This document shows, piece by piece, positions 10,301-17,460 of a stretch of 64,000 nt of DNA. Position numbers and translations under genes: made by a program. The stretch comes from Martelella mediterranea (lineage in GTDB: Bacteria > Pseudomonadota > Alphaproteobacteria > Rhizobiales > Rhizobiaceae): positions 248,001-312,000 of the forward strand of contig PVUG01000005.1 of the NCBI GenBank assembly GCA_003001975.1. Reading direction: 5' to 3'. Each line of letters begins with the position of its first letter. Position 1 is the stretch's first letter. A model generated the notes under the pieces. That model was not told where the DNA came from, made no database searches, and saw nothing but the letters and a program-made list of their open reading frames with translations.

Positions 10301-12701
10301 AAATAACGGCCTCATTCGCCATGAACGCGATTTCCAGCACCCATCGGCCGCCATGGTCGCGCAACTGCCGCCATCGATCCTGCACGGTCCCGCGCCGGCG
10401 CCCGCGCGAAAATCCCGTGACGAGGTTCGTCACGAGATAGGTCCCGGGGGCCGCCACGGTCAGCAGGGTCCAGATCGGTGCGGCCTCGGGGATAACCAGC
10501 CAGCCGATGAGGGCGAGAAGCACAAGCGACGGAGCGATGAGGCTCCGGCGAAGATTATCGACGATCTTCCAGCGATCGAGCGCGGACAATGGATTGCGCA
10601 ACCGGCTGCCGCCGCGTCCCGGTGCGACCCGACCGAGCCATGGCAGCAACTGCCAGTCCCCGCGAATCCAGCGATGCATGCGTCGGGCGAGGCCCGGATA
10701 GCGCGCCGGAAAACCCTCGTAGAGCACGATATCGGTGGCCAGCGCCGCACGTCCGTGCAACCCTTCGAACAAATCGTGACTGACAAGCGCGTTTTCCGGG
10801 ACCCGGTTCTTCAGACTGCGCCGAAAGGCGGCTACGTCGTAGGCCCCCTTTCCGGTGAAGATGCCTTCGCCGAAAAGGTCCTGGTAAACGTCGGACACCG
10901 CCCGGCTGTAGATGTCGATGGCGGTATCGCCGGTATAGAGCCGGGTGAACGGCGAGATCGCGCCGGCTTCGGGAGAGATCTCGATCCTTGGCTGGATGAA
11001 TGTGTAGCCCGAAATGACGCGCTCGCCGGACCCGTCGAATTCGGCGCGGTTCAGGGGGTGGGCAAGCGTGCCGATGAGCCTGCACACGGCGCCGGGCGGG
11101 GCAATCGAGTCGGCGTCGAGCGTCACAATGAACCGCGCCGCGCGCAGTCCCGCAACGTCGCCTTCGCTCAGCGGAAACGCGTCCTCCGCCCCGCCAAGCA
11201 GAAAGTCGTTGAACGCCTCGATCTTTCCGCGCTTGCGTTCCCATCCCATCCAGATGCCGTCCGCTGCGTTCCAGTTACGTCGGCGATGGAGCAGAACGAA
11301 GGGTGCGGTCTTCGCGTATCGGCGGTTCAGGTCGCGAACACCGTCCACAAGCGCAGCTTCAAGCGCGGCATCCCCGGCAGTCACTTCTTCCACGGTATCG
11401 CCGGGATCGCTCAGAAGTGCATAGTGCAGCCGGGGATCGGGGTTCGTCAGCATGTGGCGCTCAAGCTGCGCGATGAGGGGCGCAACCTCGCCGGGACTTC
11501 GGAGTATGGCCGGGATGATCACCGCCGCCTCGATGCCTTCGGGTAGCCCCTTCCGGAAATCCATCTTGGGCAGAACCCGCGGCGGGACGGTCCGGGTGAC
11601 GAGCCAGTTCGTCAGCGTCACCGCAATGATCGATGCCGGCATCAACAGCAGCAGGGCGCCAAGGACAAGAGGGACGCCCCCGACATTACGGGTGACGAGT
11701 AGCGCAAGCGGCAGCGTCAGGGCCAGAACGGTGAGCCCGAGAAGGGCGGCGGCGTAGAACCATCCCGGCCGGCGAAGCGCCAGACGGCGGAATGCCGCGT
11801 CGGGCCGAGCGCGGTATCCGATCACCGCCTCGAACTCCGGCCGACCGCCATCGACCAACCACCATCCGACATGGCTCTGGCGTGGCGATCCCATATGACC
11901 GCCCGACAGACGGACGGCTTCATGCGCGATGTTCTGCTCCGAACGTCCGGATCCTTGGGCCAGATCTTCGATAGCACGCCGATACCGATCGCGTGTCTCG
12001 AAATCCATATCAGGGTAGAGTTCGTCAGGCGCCTTGCGCAAGATCGCCTCGACATGGCTCGTCGCCTCGACGAACGATTTCCAGTCGATCTGCTCGATGG
12101 CGGCAAGCGCGGCGATTGCCCGTGACAGGACATCGGTGGGCTCCCGGTCTTGCCATCTCCAGGCAGGCTCCACCCCTTTGAAGGACGGCGCGAGTTTCGG
12201 GACAATGCGAGAAAAGGCCGTCACGATTTCCTCGAGAGCCACCAGTCGCAACATTGCCGGGAAAGCCCAAAGCTCGGCGAGCGAGAGGCCTTCCTCTCCC
12301 TGAAACGCGTCCACGAAAGCTGCCGCGGACCCCAGCTCGATCTGCGCGTGGGTGACAGCGAGATAACTGCGGGCGGCGACAAACGCACGCGGGCTTCCCT
12401 CCGCCTCAGGCAGGGCGGATCGGGCCAGACGGCGATAAAACGCCGGCGGCATGTCCTCACGCACCTGACGCACCGCGCGGCGGATATGGTACTCATTGTC
12501 GAGAAGCCATTCGGCGGCCTTTGACGCTTCGGGCGGAGGCGCCTGGCAAATGCGCCGCACGCCATCCAGCCATTCAGGGAAATCGTCGAGATACTTCCAG
12601 ACGGGCACCGCCCGCGGACGGCCGGGGCGTATATCGTTGTGCTGTCTGAAGTCATCAGACCTGCCTGCGGTCGTTTTCTGCGGCTGTGCGGAGCGCTCCA
12701 T
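4317..12701 (-). CDS. ndvB: Cyclic beta-1,2-glucan synthase (NdvB/ChvB type)
   Basis: An inner-membrane protein of about 2,794 residues that makes cyclic beta-1,2-glucan, the osmoregulated periplasmic glucan of rhizobia; rhizobial NdvB is of very similar length. In order it shows an N-terminal cytoplasmic region, paired hydrophobic segments, a GT84 glycosyltransferase core with FIVTLDADS and an RMHRWIRGDWQLLPWL element, further membrane segments, a glycoamylase-like domain (FMAHHQGMLLSAIGNAL), and a C-terminal GH94 phosphorylase-like part with GGGDWNDGMDRVG carrying the catalytic Asp. The open frame extends upstream, but ATG 12701 is preferred because the extension overlaps the usp gene in another frame and is low-complexity. 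Start and usp stop share a base (TGATG), implying coupled translation. It could be a second copy beside a chromosomal ndvB. Confidence 0.93.
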   Translation of the reverse strand: MERSAQPQKTTAGRSDDFRQHNDIRPGRPRAVPVWKYLDDFPEWLDGVRRICQAPPPEASKAAEWLLDNEYHIRRAVRQVREDMPPAFYRRLARSALPEAEGSPRAFVAARSYLAVTHAQIELGSAAAFVDAFQGEEGLSLAELWAFPAMLRLVALEEIVTAFSRIVPKLAPSFKGVEPAWRWQDREPTDVLSRAIAALAAIEQIDWKSFVEATSHVEAILRKAPDELYPDMDFETRDRYRRAIEDLAQGSGRSEQNIAHEAVRLSGGHMGSPRQSHVGWWLVDGGRPEFEAVIGYRARPDAAFRRLALRRPGWFYAAALLGLTVLALTLPLALLVTRNVGGVPLVLGALLLLMPASIIAVTLTNWLVTRTVPPRVLPKMDFRKGLPEGIEAAVIIPAILRSPGEVAPLIAQLERHMLTNPDPRLHYALLSDPGDTVEEVTAGDAALEAALVDGVRDLNRRYAKTAPFVLLHRRRNWNAADGIWMGWERKRGKIEAFNDFLLGGAEDAFPLSEGDVAGLRAARFIVTLDADSIAPPGAVCRLIGTLAHPLNRAEFDGSGERVISGYTFIQPRIEISPEAGAISPFTRLYTGDTAIDIYSRAVSDVYQDLFGEGIFTGKGAYDVAAFRRSLKNRVPENALVSHDLFEGLHGRAALATDIVLYEGFPARYPGLARRMHRWIRGDWQLLPWLGRVAPGRGGSRLRNPLSALDRWKIVDNLRRSLIAPSLVLLALIGWLVIPEAAPIWTLLTVAAPGTYLVTNLVTGFSRGRRRGTVQDRWRQLRDHGGRWVLEIAFMANEAVISLDAIGRALWRLTVSRRHMLEWTTAAQVTAAGAAATRVRFWIDMAGAPVLGLAITAMLVVLAPSALPGALPLLVLWIFSPEIAYLISRPWRPAEDSLSSGDRAWLRRIARRTWAYYETFAGPEDNWLAPDNYQTDPEAKVAHRSSPTNVGMQLLSSMTALDLGHIGLRDFAQWADYVLEALERIERHNGHVVNWFDTRSLLSLEPRYISTVDSGNLAVVLLTLREGLIEFANGPTLSRGLWTGLVDTLDLLSEATGELSVERSQATRARIRAIIDRAEAVRDHPGRWRETLHRLSDKDLPELSETIVEAFDAASDADPSELHLWLERSRHHVASVLRDLDALCPWLAVDGWAEFEAGAGDMAGRLSPDAPFAQIHDPLESAPGSVADLTGEGARNAEMQAAMREGRAAQKALRDSLLSLAEKAEALAMGMDFGFLYDQETRTFFIGYNLSFDRMDEHRYDLLASEARLASYFAIAKGDVPAEHWFHLGRPISRSSGPLTVLSWNGSMFEFLMPALLIRSAPGQLLGQSETAAVDIQRRYGDRLGLPWGVSEAAFATRDAGQNYQYRAFGVAGLGMRQGLAEDYVVAPYASALALAVRPGAAVSNLRRLEELGICGRYGFYDAVDFTPSRVPEKGAHVPVCTFMAHHQGMLLSAIGNALNDDVCVHRFNRNPRIAAIDLLLHERVPWEFVPEPLPDAGATLPEHVERAVIPLHGWPAEENEAPQFHTLGNGRLSVWLSDTATGSIWWHGQSLTRWTADRVVDDGCARLFLHDAEDGETWEFRRTGERWMDVMFHAEKASFHLRHHGIAATQEIGVAAADDVEIRLVTLVNHDDRARVIDVTSYAEPVLAPHAAHERHPAFSKLFIRSENLPDMDAVLFTRRPRRPEDTPPVLLHRLLCDDPGVMPAGTETDRRALLGRHGNCRAAAAAHMSGTEGWTLDPVAALRARVSLAPGARARFAFLTIASTSRQTGIETAERYATSAALDWSFEDAARSAAVEAGRAGLSQADMAGAQRLADLLLGPAMRSGADGVSMLPGQPDLWGLGVSGDHPIMLVRVADAENADLLPFVVRAQRWFRRNGLNSDLVVLGTKASSYEAPIATSLRDALRKAGLAEGFGGDGGVHLHSIDRISPSQVQALEMLARLTLDGAAPSLTAALPAAPAGQVKPPVFEPGGRLPAEAPLPLNRPRDLICDNGLGGFVGESGDYLMHVEPGHATPVPWCNVLANDDFGTIVTEAGLGFTWALNSGEFRLTPWSNDPVTDAQGEAIYLRDEETAQIWTVTPSPAGDVTPCRVLHRAGETVWERSSQGLTQRLSVSVPQDSPVKLIRLELKNTTERQRRITATGYVDWQLGATPSTAKPHVRCGYHGVARALIAQSGWTPAFSRQIAFLTASRPAHAMTCDRGAFLGAGGTAFPEGLRRWSPWGRTDSVEDACAAYQVHLDMAPGATEEVVFVLGAATGLAEIKALAEKFASPEQAAASVRATTQAWQDRLGAIRVETPDEALDLMVNRWLPYQAFASRILARAGFQQASGGIGFRDQLQDMMAFLFSEPDRVRAHILDCASHQFEEGDVLHWWHPPEGRGVRTRCSDDMLWLVYATHAYVRATGDNGILQEVVPFLSAAPLAEDEEDRYAAFDSGQEGTLLDHCLRAMQRDATRGAHGLPLMGGGDWNDGMDRVGRHGRGESVWLAWFAAYCGDACADLAERCGRESEASFWRDRAEELRRAADASAWDGAWYRRAFDDEGEPWGSAQNDECRIDSIAQSWAILAGAPNAARAEQALRSAADRLIDPELRLVRLLTPAFDRTPRDPGYIRAYPPGVRENGGQYTHAATWLGLAFARLGDGDEAYRIFDLINPVRRSATHDDMVRYRGEPYVMPADVGGAPPFDGRAGWTWYTGAAGWSWRLAVEGLLGLELRDGALRVAPCLPADWNGYRATVRGPAGAIEVDVQKIARKDADAADVDGEGIAIATFPTDGSIRKVRVRILREDMELGGQAGERS

Positions 12702-13741
12702 CACTGGTCTTGCCGCGGTGCAGCGGGCCGCCGCGGTGCCGTGCCTCCGGTATGATGGCTGGTCATCTCCGCATTCCGGATCAACAGAACGGGCGTCACG
12801 GCGCGCGACAGCAGATATTCGGCGGTGCTCCCGATCGGCAGGTCCGGATCCTTGCCGAGGCCGCGCGCCGAAAGCACCACAAGCCCGCCCTGCTCCTCGC
12901 AAATGGCCTTCATCAGAACCCGACGCGGGTCATCGCCACTGAGCTGGCGAATACGATTACCGGTCTGTTCCACCGGCAGCAAGAGACGCAGGCGTCGAAG
13001 CAGCTCTTTGGCCCTTTGCTCCGCTTCTCTCCCGAGCTCGTGCCAGAGCGGCTCGTCATCCAGCCCGGTCCGCCCTTGGCGCAAGGAACTGATATCGGGA
13101 ACGGCATGAAGAACGACGAGTTCCGTCGCACGGCGCCGCGCGATTTCGCACGCGTACCGCAGCGCAGCCTCGGCGTGCGGCGACCCGTCCATCGGAACAA
13201 TGACGCGGGAGGTCCTGGGCTGTTCGCCGGCAACGTCATCCGGAACGATCAGGATCGATCCCCGAAAGGTCTCGGCGAGATGCCGCGCCGTCCCACCGAT
13301 GCCCCACCGATGCGGCGTGCCGAATGCTCCCGCACCTACGACCAGGAGATCCACGCCGCGTCGCAACGCCTCGTCCCGCACGCAACGAGGCGCCGGTCCG
13401 CAGGTCACGACCGTATGGATATCGGCCGTCGCTCCGGCCGTCTTTGCCATCTGCAGAAGATCGGCCGTTTCCTCTCGTCTCGTCAGTTCCCAATCGACGG
13501 GGTCGGCATGCGGCGTCGAGGACGACCCGCCGGGCATCACCCGCATGATCGTCAGGTCAGCTCCGGCCAGGTTCGCAAGCGATACAGCTTCTTCGAGGAC
13601 GCGCGCGGCATGAGCGGACCGGTCGACGCATGCCATCACATGACCAAACAGGCGAACACCGTGCTGCCCGCGCGACTGGCGCGACAGATCCGATTCGGAA
13701 AAAAACTCGGGCATGGAAGTTTCTCCGTGCATATTGCGCAA
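12701..13741 (-). CDS. Tandem-domain universal stress protein
   Basis: A 346-residue cytoplasmic protein with two Usp domains (about 30-165 and 175-325). The first contains DLLVVGAGAFGTPHRWGIGG and the second GGLVVLSARGLGKDPDLPIG, both resembling the G-x2-G-x9-G-(S/T) nucleotide loop; the second keeps GSTAEYLL with a serine at the phosphate position. Each domain begins with the usual HVMACVDRS or RVIVPMDGS strand. In-frame starts at 13732 and 13714 are alternatives. The gene runs directly into ndvB with a one-base overlap. Usp proteins are common in low-oxygen regulons; the upstream sequence has only a weak FNR-like match. Confidence 0.88.
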   Translation of the reverse strand: MRNMHGETSMPEFFSESDLSRQSRGQHGVRLFGHVMACVDRSAHAARVLEEAVSLANLAGADLTIMRVMPGGSSSTPHADPVDWELTRREETADLLQMAKTAGATADIHTVVTCGPAPRCVRDEALRRGVDLLVVGAGAFGTPHRWGIGGTARHLAETFRGSILIVPDDVAGEQPRTSRVIVPMDGSPHAEAALRYACEIARRRATELVVLHAVPDISSLRQGRTGLDDEPLWHELGREAEQRAKELLRRLRLLLPVEQTGNRIRQLSGDDPRRVLMKAICEEQGGLVVLSARGLGKDPDLPIGSTAEYLLSRAVTPVLLIRNAEMTSHHTGGTAPRRPAAPRQDQ

Positions 13742-13907
13742 CGTCGTTACTCGAAAAGCTGCCCGTCGATACTAGCCGTATGGGCGGGACCTTCATTGAC
13801 GACACGCAATCCGCAGTTTCTCGGGGAGAAGAAGACGCCGACCATTCGCGAGACTATTCAATGCACTCACTTTTTAAGGCGGTTTAAGATGTTGCCGCTT
13901 CAGGAGA

Positions 13908-14280
13908 ATGAACCAAGAAACTGCTCCAGATCTCGCCTTTCGTCGTCCTCGCGGCTCTCATCGGGAACACTGTTCCGACGCAGGCGGCGGGGCTTTGACT
14001 GTGATGAGGCCAAACAGGCCGACGAGATAGCGATATGCGCCGATCCCGAACTCGCCGCTCTCGATTCAGAAATGGCCGGGCTCTGGTATGCCTATTCGGA
14101 GATTCCCATGCTCATGGACGGGCGGGGCGCGCTGTAGAAAACCCAAGACTCTCTCAGAAAATGAAGGGAAGCCGGGGCTCAGCTCGCTCATGACAAAGTC
14201 GATTGTCCGTAGCCAAAATAAAAAGAAGAGGAGCAAGGCCGGTGGATCATCTACAGCGAAAGATGAACTGACTCTAAGCC
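13908..14280 (+). pseudogene. Decayed LprI-N/DUF1311-like secreted protein gene
   Basis: In one frame, from about 13915, the sequence reads KKLLQISPFVVLAALIG followed by TVPTQAAG, a convincing signal peptide that lacks a start codon in its own frame. In the next frame, from about 13991, it reads GFDCDEAKQADEIAICADPE and continues with a LAALDSEMAGLWYAY-type stretch, the hallmark of LprI-like lysozyme-inhibitor or DUF1311 proteins. Removing one C at 13914 and one G from the run 13989-13992 would join ATG 13908, signal peptide and domain. After 14137 the same frame continues with family-like sequence interrupted by several stops (KTQDSLRK, stop, REAGAQLAHDKVDC). It looks like a gene lost by two single-base insertions and nonsense changes. 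Confidence 0.65.
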
Positions 14281-14552
14281 TTACGAAATAGCACTTCGCG
14301 GACCATATGCCGCAATGCGACCGGTGCACTGCATATCAGAACCGCACGACTAAAAAGATCACACTTTTTAAGTCCAAACTTTTAATAGAAATCAACGACC
14401 TAGCACATAGTAATTTCGACAGATCGAAAATATTATCATTATTTTTTCATACCTTAGACGCAACTTCTAGATTATCCGGTTGACTCCCTCAATCATGTCA
14501 GCGTTAACTTATCAAGTATCGGGGACAGTACGGCAAGCTCCGAGGGGGTAAA
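14281..14552. other. AT-rich control region before the Srf/Tag-like operon
   Basis: This stretch is markedly richer in A and T than the rest of the window and has no credible gene. It holds poly-A/T runs around 14345-14455 and a possible sigma-70-like promoter, TTGACT at 14480-14485 with TTAACT at 14504-14509. No GGAAC stress-sigma element and no FNR box were seen. The composition is typical of transferred DNA or of a silenced-island promoter; either reading is inference. Confidence 0.45.
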
Positions 14553-16202
14553 TTGACAGACGAAATGTTTTTTCTGAAGAGCATCCGCTTCTTCGGAGAG
14601 GTTGAGCTATACTTTAAAAACACCCCGGTTCTGGATTGCTTTGATCGTGGGTTGGGCTTTCTGGAAGAACAGCTTCCTGACTTTGCCGACCTTTTCGCCT
14701 CACCGTCGGCGCGGCGCGAGGAAAACGGCAGGCTGGTGTCTGTTGCCTGGTACAGCCGTTTCAGCGGAAATATTCAGAGCTGGCAGGAATGCGATCCTGC
14801 GACACGCGCGCGCGTTGTCGAAACGATCCAGCAACTGGCGACAGAACTTCGGCGTGCCGCGGACACGACCAACGCGGAAGACGCGGCGCTTGTGCAGCTT
14901 TGGCTTAATATCTGCGCGCTGGAAAGCGACCTCCTTGTCGTCGACGGAAAGCCGGTCATCATCAATTGGGGCATTGTACCTGAGCCTGTCGGACATGATC
15001 CAGCACGGATCGATGCACATTTTCGCACCAATCTTGGCCGTTTCCTGCCTGAAACCCCGCAAAATGACGCTGAGGATACAGCGCCCCCTTCTGCCGCTGC
15101 GGTCTCGAATGCCGGGCTTTCCGGTTCGCTCGCAGCTCAGACCGCTGCAACTTCCGGCTCCACTGAGGCTGAAAGCAATCGTTTGGCTCATGAGCAAAAC
15201 AGCATACGATACGGTTTCTGGTGCAGTCCATGGCCGGTGGCGATCGCCTGTATCGTTGCAGCGGTCATCCTGATCATTCTGCTGATACCCGGCGTACTGC
15301 TTTACCGAACATCCACCGGCTCAGCCGCCGTTTTGACGCCACAGGTCCTGGCCGCCTCGGAACAGGAGCTTCTCGAACGCGCCCGAACGCTGAGAAACGA
15401 GCTCGACAGTAATGCCTGCCTCCCGAATGAGTCGATTGGCGCCCTGCCGGCCAACCCATCAGCCCCTTCCACGCATGCGCTTTCCGACCCTCTTTCTTCA
15501 GATCAGTCCGCGCTCGGAAGGTTGCAGGACGCGACCGTACTGGTCATTGCGCTGGAGGAAGATGGCAATTTCAGCTCCGGCAGCGGTTTCTTTGTTTCCG
15601 ATGATCTTGTCATCACCAACCGTCACGTCATCGAAAATGCACAGACAGACGGTCTTTTCATAACCAACAAACGCCTGGGTACCGTGCTTCCGGTCGCGCT
15701 TGCCGCCGAGAGCCAGACACGCAGTTTCGGCGAGGCAGACTTTGCCGCACTCAGGACCGCGGCAGAGACAGACATACCCTGGCTCTCCGTCACCGACCAA
15801 TCCGGTCAGGGCGAAGAGGTCCTGGCGGCTGGCTTTCCGGCCGCATTCATGGAAACGGACGCCGCCTTTACCGATCTGCTCAATGGTGATGCCGCGGCCA
15901 CACCGAACATGGTGCTGACCGAAGGCATTGTCACGGTCGTGCAGGAAAGCCCGGCGGGAATGCAGCTTTTCCTCCACAGCGCCGATATTTCGGCGGGGAG
16001 CAGCGGCGGCCCCCTGACAGATCGATGCGGGCGGGTCATTGCGGTAAACACGTTCATCAAGACCAGCAGCGAGCAGCAGGTTCGCCTGAATTTCGCGTTG
16101 GGCAGCGACAGCCTGATCGCCTTTGCTGCGACCCACGGTCTCGATGGCCTGACAGAAGAAAACAGCGCGTGCGACGCGGTGCAGCCGGGGAGGCTTCCCT
16201 AG
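14553..16202 (+). CDS. Membrane-anchored trypsin-like serine protease with SrfA-like N-domain
   Basis: A 549-residue protein. The N-terminal ~165 residues form a domain also present in the next gene (see that entry). A single membrane helix lies at about 223-252, then a linker and a trypsin-like peptidase from about 325 to the end. The catalytic triad is visible as H358 (TNRHV), D396 (GEADFAAL) and S484 (SAGSSGGPL), and fits S1C/HtrA-like proteases without a PDZ domain. With one helix and no signal peptide, the protease is expected in the periplasm and the N-domain in the cytoplasm. TTG 14553 is chosen because a GAGGGGG site stands just before it; ATG 14565 is the alternative. First gene of the operon, four bases from the next. 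Confidence 0.8.
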   Translation: MTDEMFFLKSIRFFGEVELYFKNTPVLDCFDRGLGFLEEQLPDFADLFASPSARREENGRLVSVAWYSRFSGNIQSWQECDPATRARVVETIQQLATELRRAADTTNAEDAALVQLWLNICALESDLLVVDGKPVIINWGIVPEPVGHDPARIDAHFRTNLGRFLPETPQNDAEDTAPPSAAAVSNAGLSGSLAAQTAATSGSTEAESNRLAHEQNSIRYGFWCSPWPVAIACIVAAVILIILLIPGVLLYRTSTGSAAVLTPQVLAASEQELLERARTLRNELDSNACLPNESIGALPANPSAPSTHALSDPLSSDQSALGRLQDATVLVIALEEDGNFSSGSGFFVSDDLVITNRHVIENAQTDGLFITNKRLGTVLPVALAAESQTRSFGEADFAALRTAAETDIPWLSVTDQSGQGEEVLAAGFPAAFMETDAAFTDLLNGDAAATPNMVLTEGIVTVVQESPAGMQLFLHSADISAGSSGGPLTDRCGRVIAVNTFIKTSSEQQVRLNFALGSDSLIAFAATHGLDGLTEENSACDAVQPGRLP

Positions 16203-16206
16203 CAGC

Positions 16207-17460
16207 ATGGCAGTCAATCGCAAGATCACCTCCACGCCGACCTCCTCTCTGGCGCCGATCGGAACGGCGCAGGAGCGCGACCATGCGTTGCTGACCGACG
16301 CATTGCGTCAGCACGTCGGCGAAGAGGCCGCCTTTGTTCTCGCAGAACCCGTGTTCAGCCGCGATGGCGCCAGGGTCGACTGGTATTCCGATTGCCCGGG
16401 TACGATCGCCCCGCTTTCGAGCTTGTCGCCTGAGGAGGCGGAACAGTTACGCCTGCGTCTCGGCGGCATCGAAGACGCGGTAACCAACGCAGCGAAACGT
16501 CTGGAAGCCAGCCGTGACAAGGATGACAAGCTTCTGGCACAGGCGCTTATAAATGCGCTCAGCGTTCCGGGAGAAAGCGCGATCTATGCGCTCGGCCAGC
16601 AGCCTGTCTTGACATGCTGGGGATATTCCGCGGCCCATGTGCCAGGTTATCGCGGTGGACTGGTCAAACTGTCGCCGATGCGCAAGCAAGAGCCTACAGT
16701 CCGTGCTCCAACCGTTATGGCGCCGGCCGCCATACCCGAGGATGAAGGCATAGCGACACCGCAAAGGCAGGTCTGCCGCTGGTGGCTGATGGCACTCCTG
16801 TGGCTGGTTTTCGCCTTGCTGGTCGGCGCGATCCTGTTTCTGCTTTTGCGCGCCTGCGCGTTCTCGCCTGCATTTCCCTGGCTGCATTATTGCGATGCCC
16901 GGGGGCAGAACCAGGCCGCCATCACCCGTATTCAGCAACTCGAAAACGAAGTCGCAGTCCTGGACAACGCCGTAACGCTCAACAGGCGCCAATGCACCAT
17001 GGCCGCCCCCACCTTTGCCGGACCGCTGGACAACGACGCGATAAACAAGCGTCTTGCCGAGGCAGACGCCGGCAGCGGCGCACTTGAAATCTCGCTGATA
17101 TGGGACGGCCCGTCAGATCTGGATTTATGGGTGAACTGCCCGGACGGTACGATCAACTTTCAGCAACCGACGGCCTGTGGCGGTACGCTCGATATCGATT
17201 CCAACAATCCAGTCAATCCCAGAGCCCACCCGGTCGAAAATGTGATCTGGGAGCAGACCCCGCCCGCAACCGCCATGCCGGTGGCAGTCATGCTCTACGA
17301 CTATCGGGGTGCGCCACCGGACGTGGACATCCCCTACACCGTGCGTATCCGCCGCCGTGACGGAAATGAAGTCACCTCTCAACAATTGTTCGAGGGCGTG
17401 ATCCCGGCAGGCCGCATGCGAGAACTGATGAATGTCACGACAGTTGGACAGGAACCATGA
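16207..17460 (+). CDS. SrfA-like membrane protein with C-terminal DUF2135-type domain
   Basis: A 417-residue protein with a cytoplasmic N-domain, a membrane helix at about 195-215 and a C-terminal domain outside the membrane. The N-domain (FVLAEPVFSRDGARVDWYS, then QQPVLTCWG) resembles SrfA-family proteins and aligns with the N-domain of the protease before it. The C-domain contains SLIWDGPSDLDLWVNCPDG and a GGTLDIDSNN turn, the pattern of DUF2135/YfaP-like beta-sandwich domains, followed by PVENVIW. A short coiled coil lies after the helix. The stop overlaps the next start (ATGA). The SrfA label is tentative: it rests on the domain pattern and on SrfB and SrfC genes following directly. Confidence 0.62.
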   Translation: MAVNRKITSTPTSSLAPIGTAQERDHALLTDALRQHVGEEAAFVLAEPVFSRDGARVDWYSDCPGTIAPLSSLSPEEAEQLRLRLGGIEDAVTNAAKRLEASRDKDDKLLAQALINALSVPGESAIYALGQQPVLTCWGYSAAHVPGYRGGLVKLSPMRKQEPTVRAPTVMAPAAIPEDEGIATPQRQVCRWWLMALLWLVFALLVGAILFLLLRACAFSPAFPWLHYCDARGQNQAAITRIQQLENEVAVLDNAVTLNRRQCTMAAPTFAGPLDNDAINKRLAEADAGSGALEISLIWDGPSDLDLWVNCPDGTINFQQPTACGGTLDIDSNNPVNPRAHPVENVIWEQTPPATAMPVAVMLYDYRGAPPDVDIPYTVRIRRRDGNEVTSQQLFEGVIPAGRMRELMNVTTVGQEP

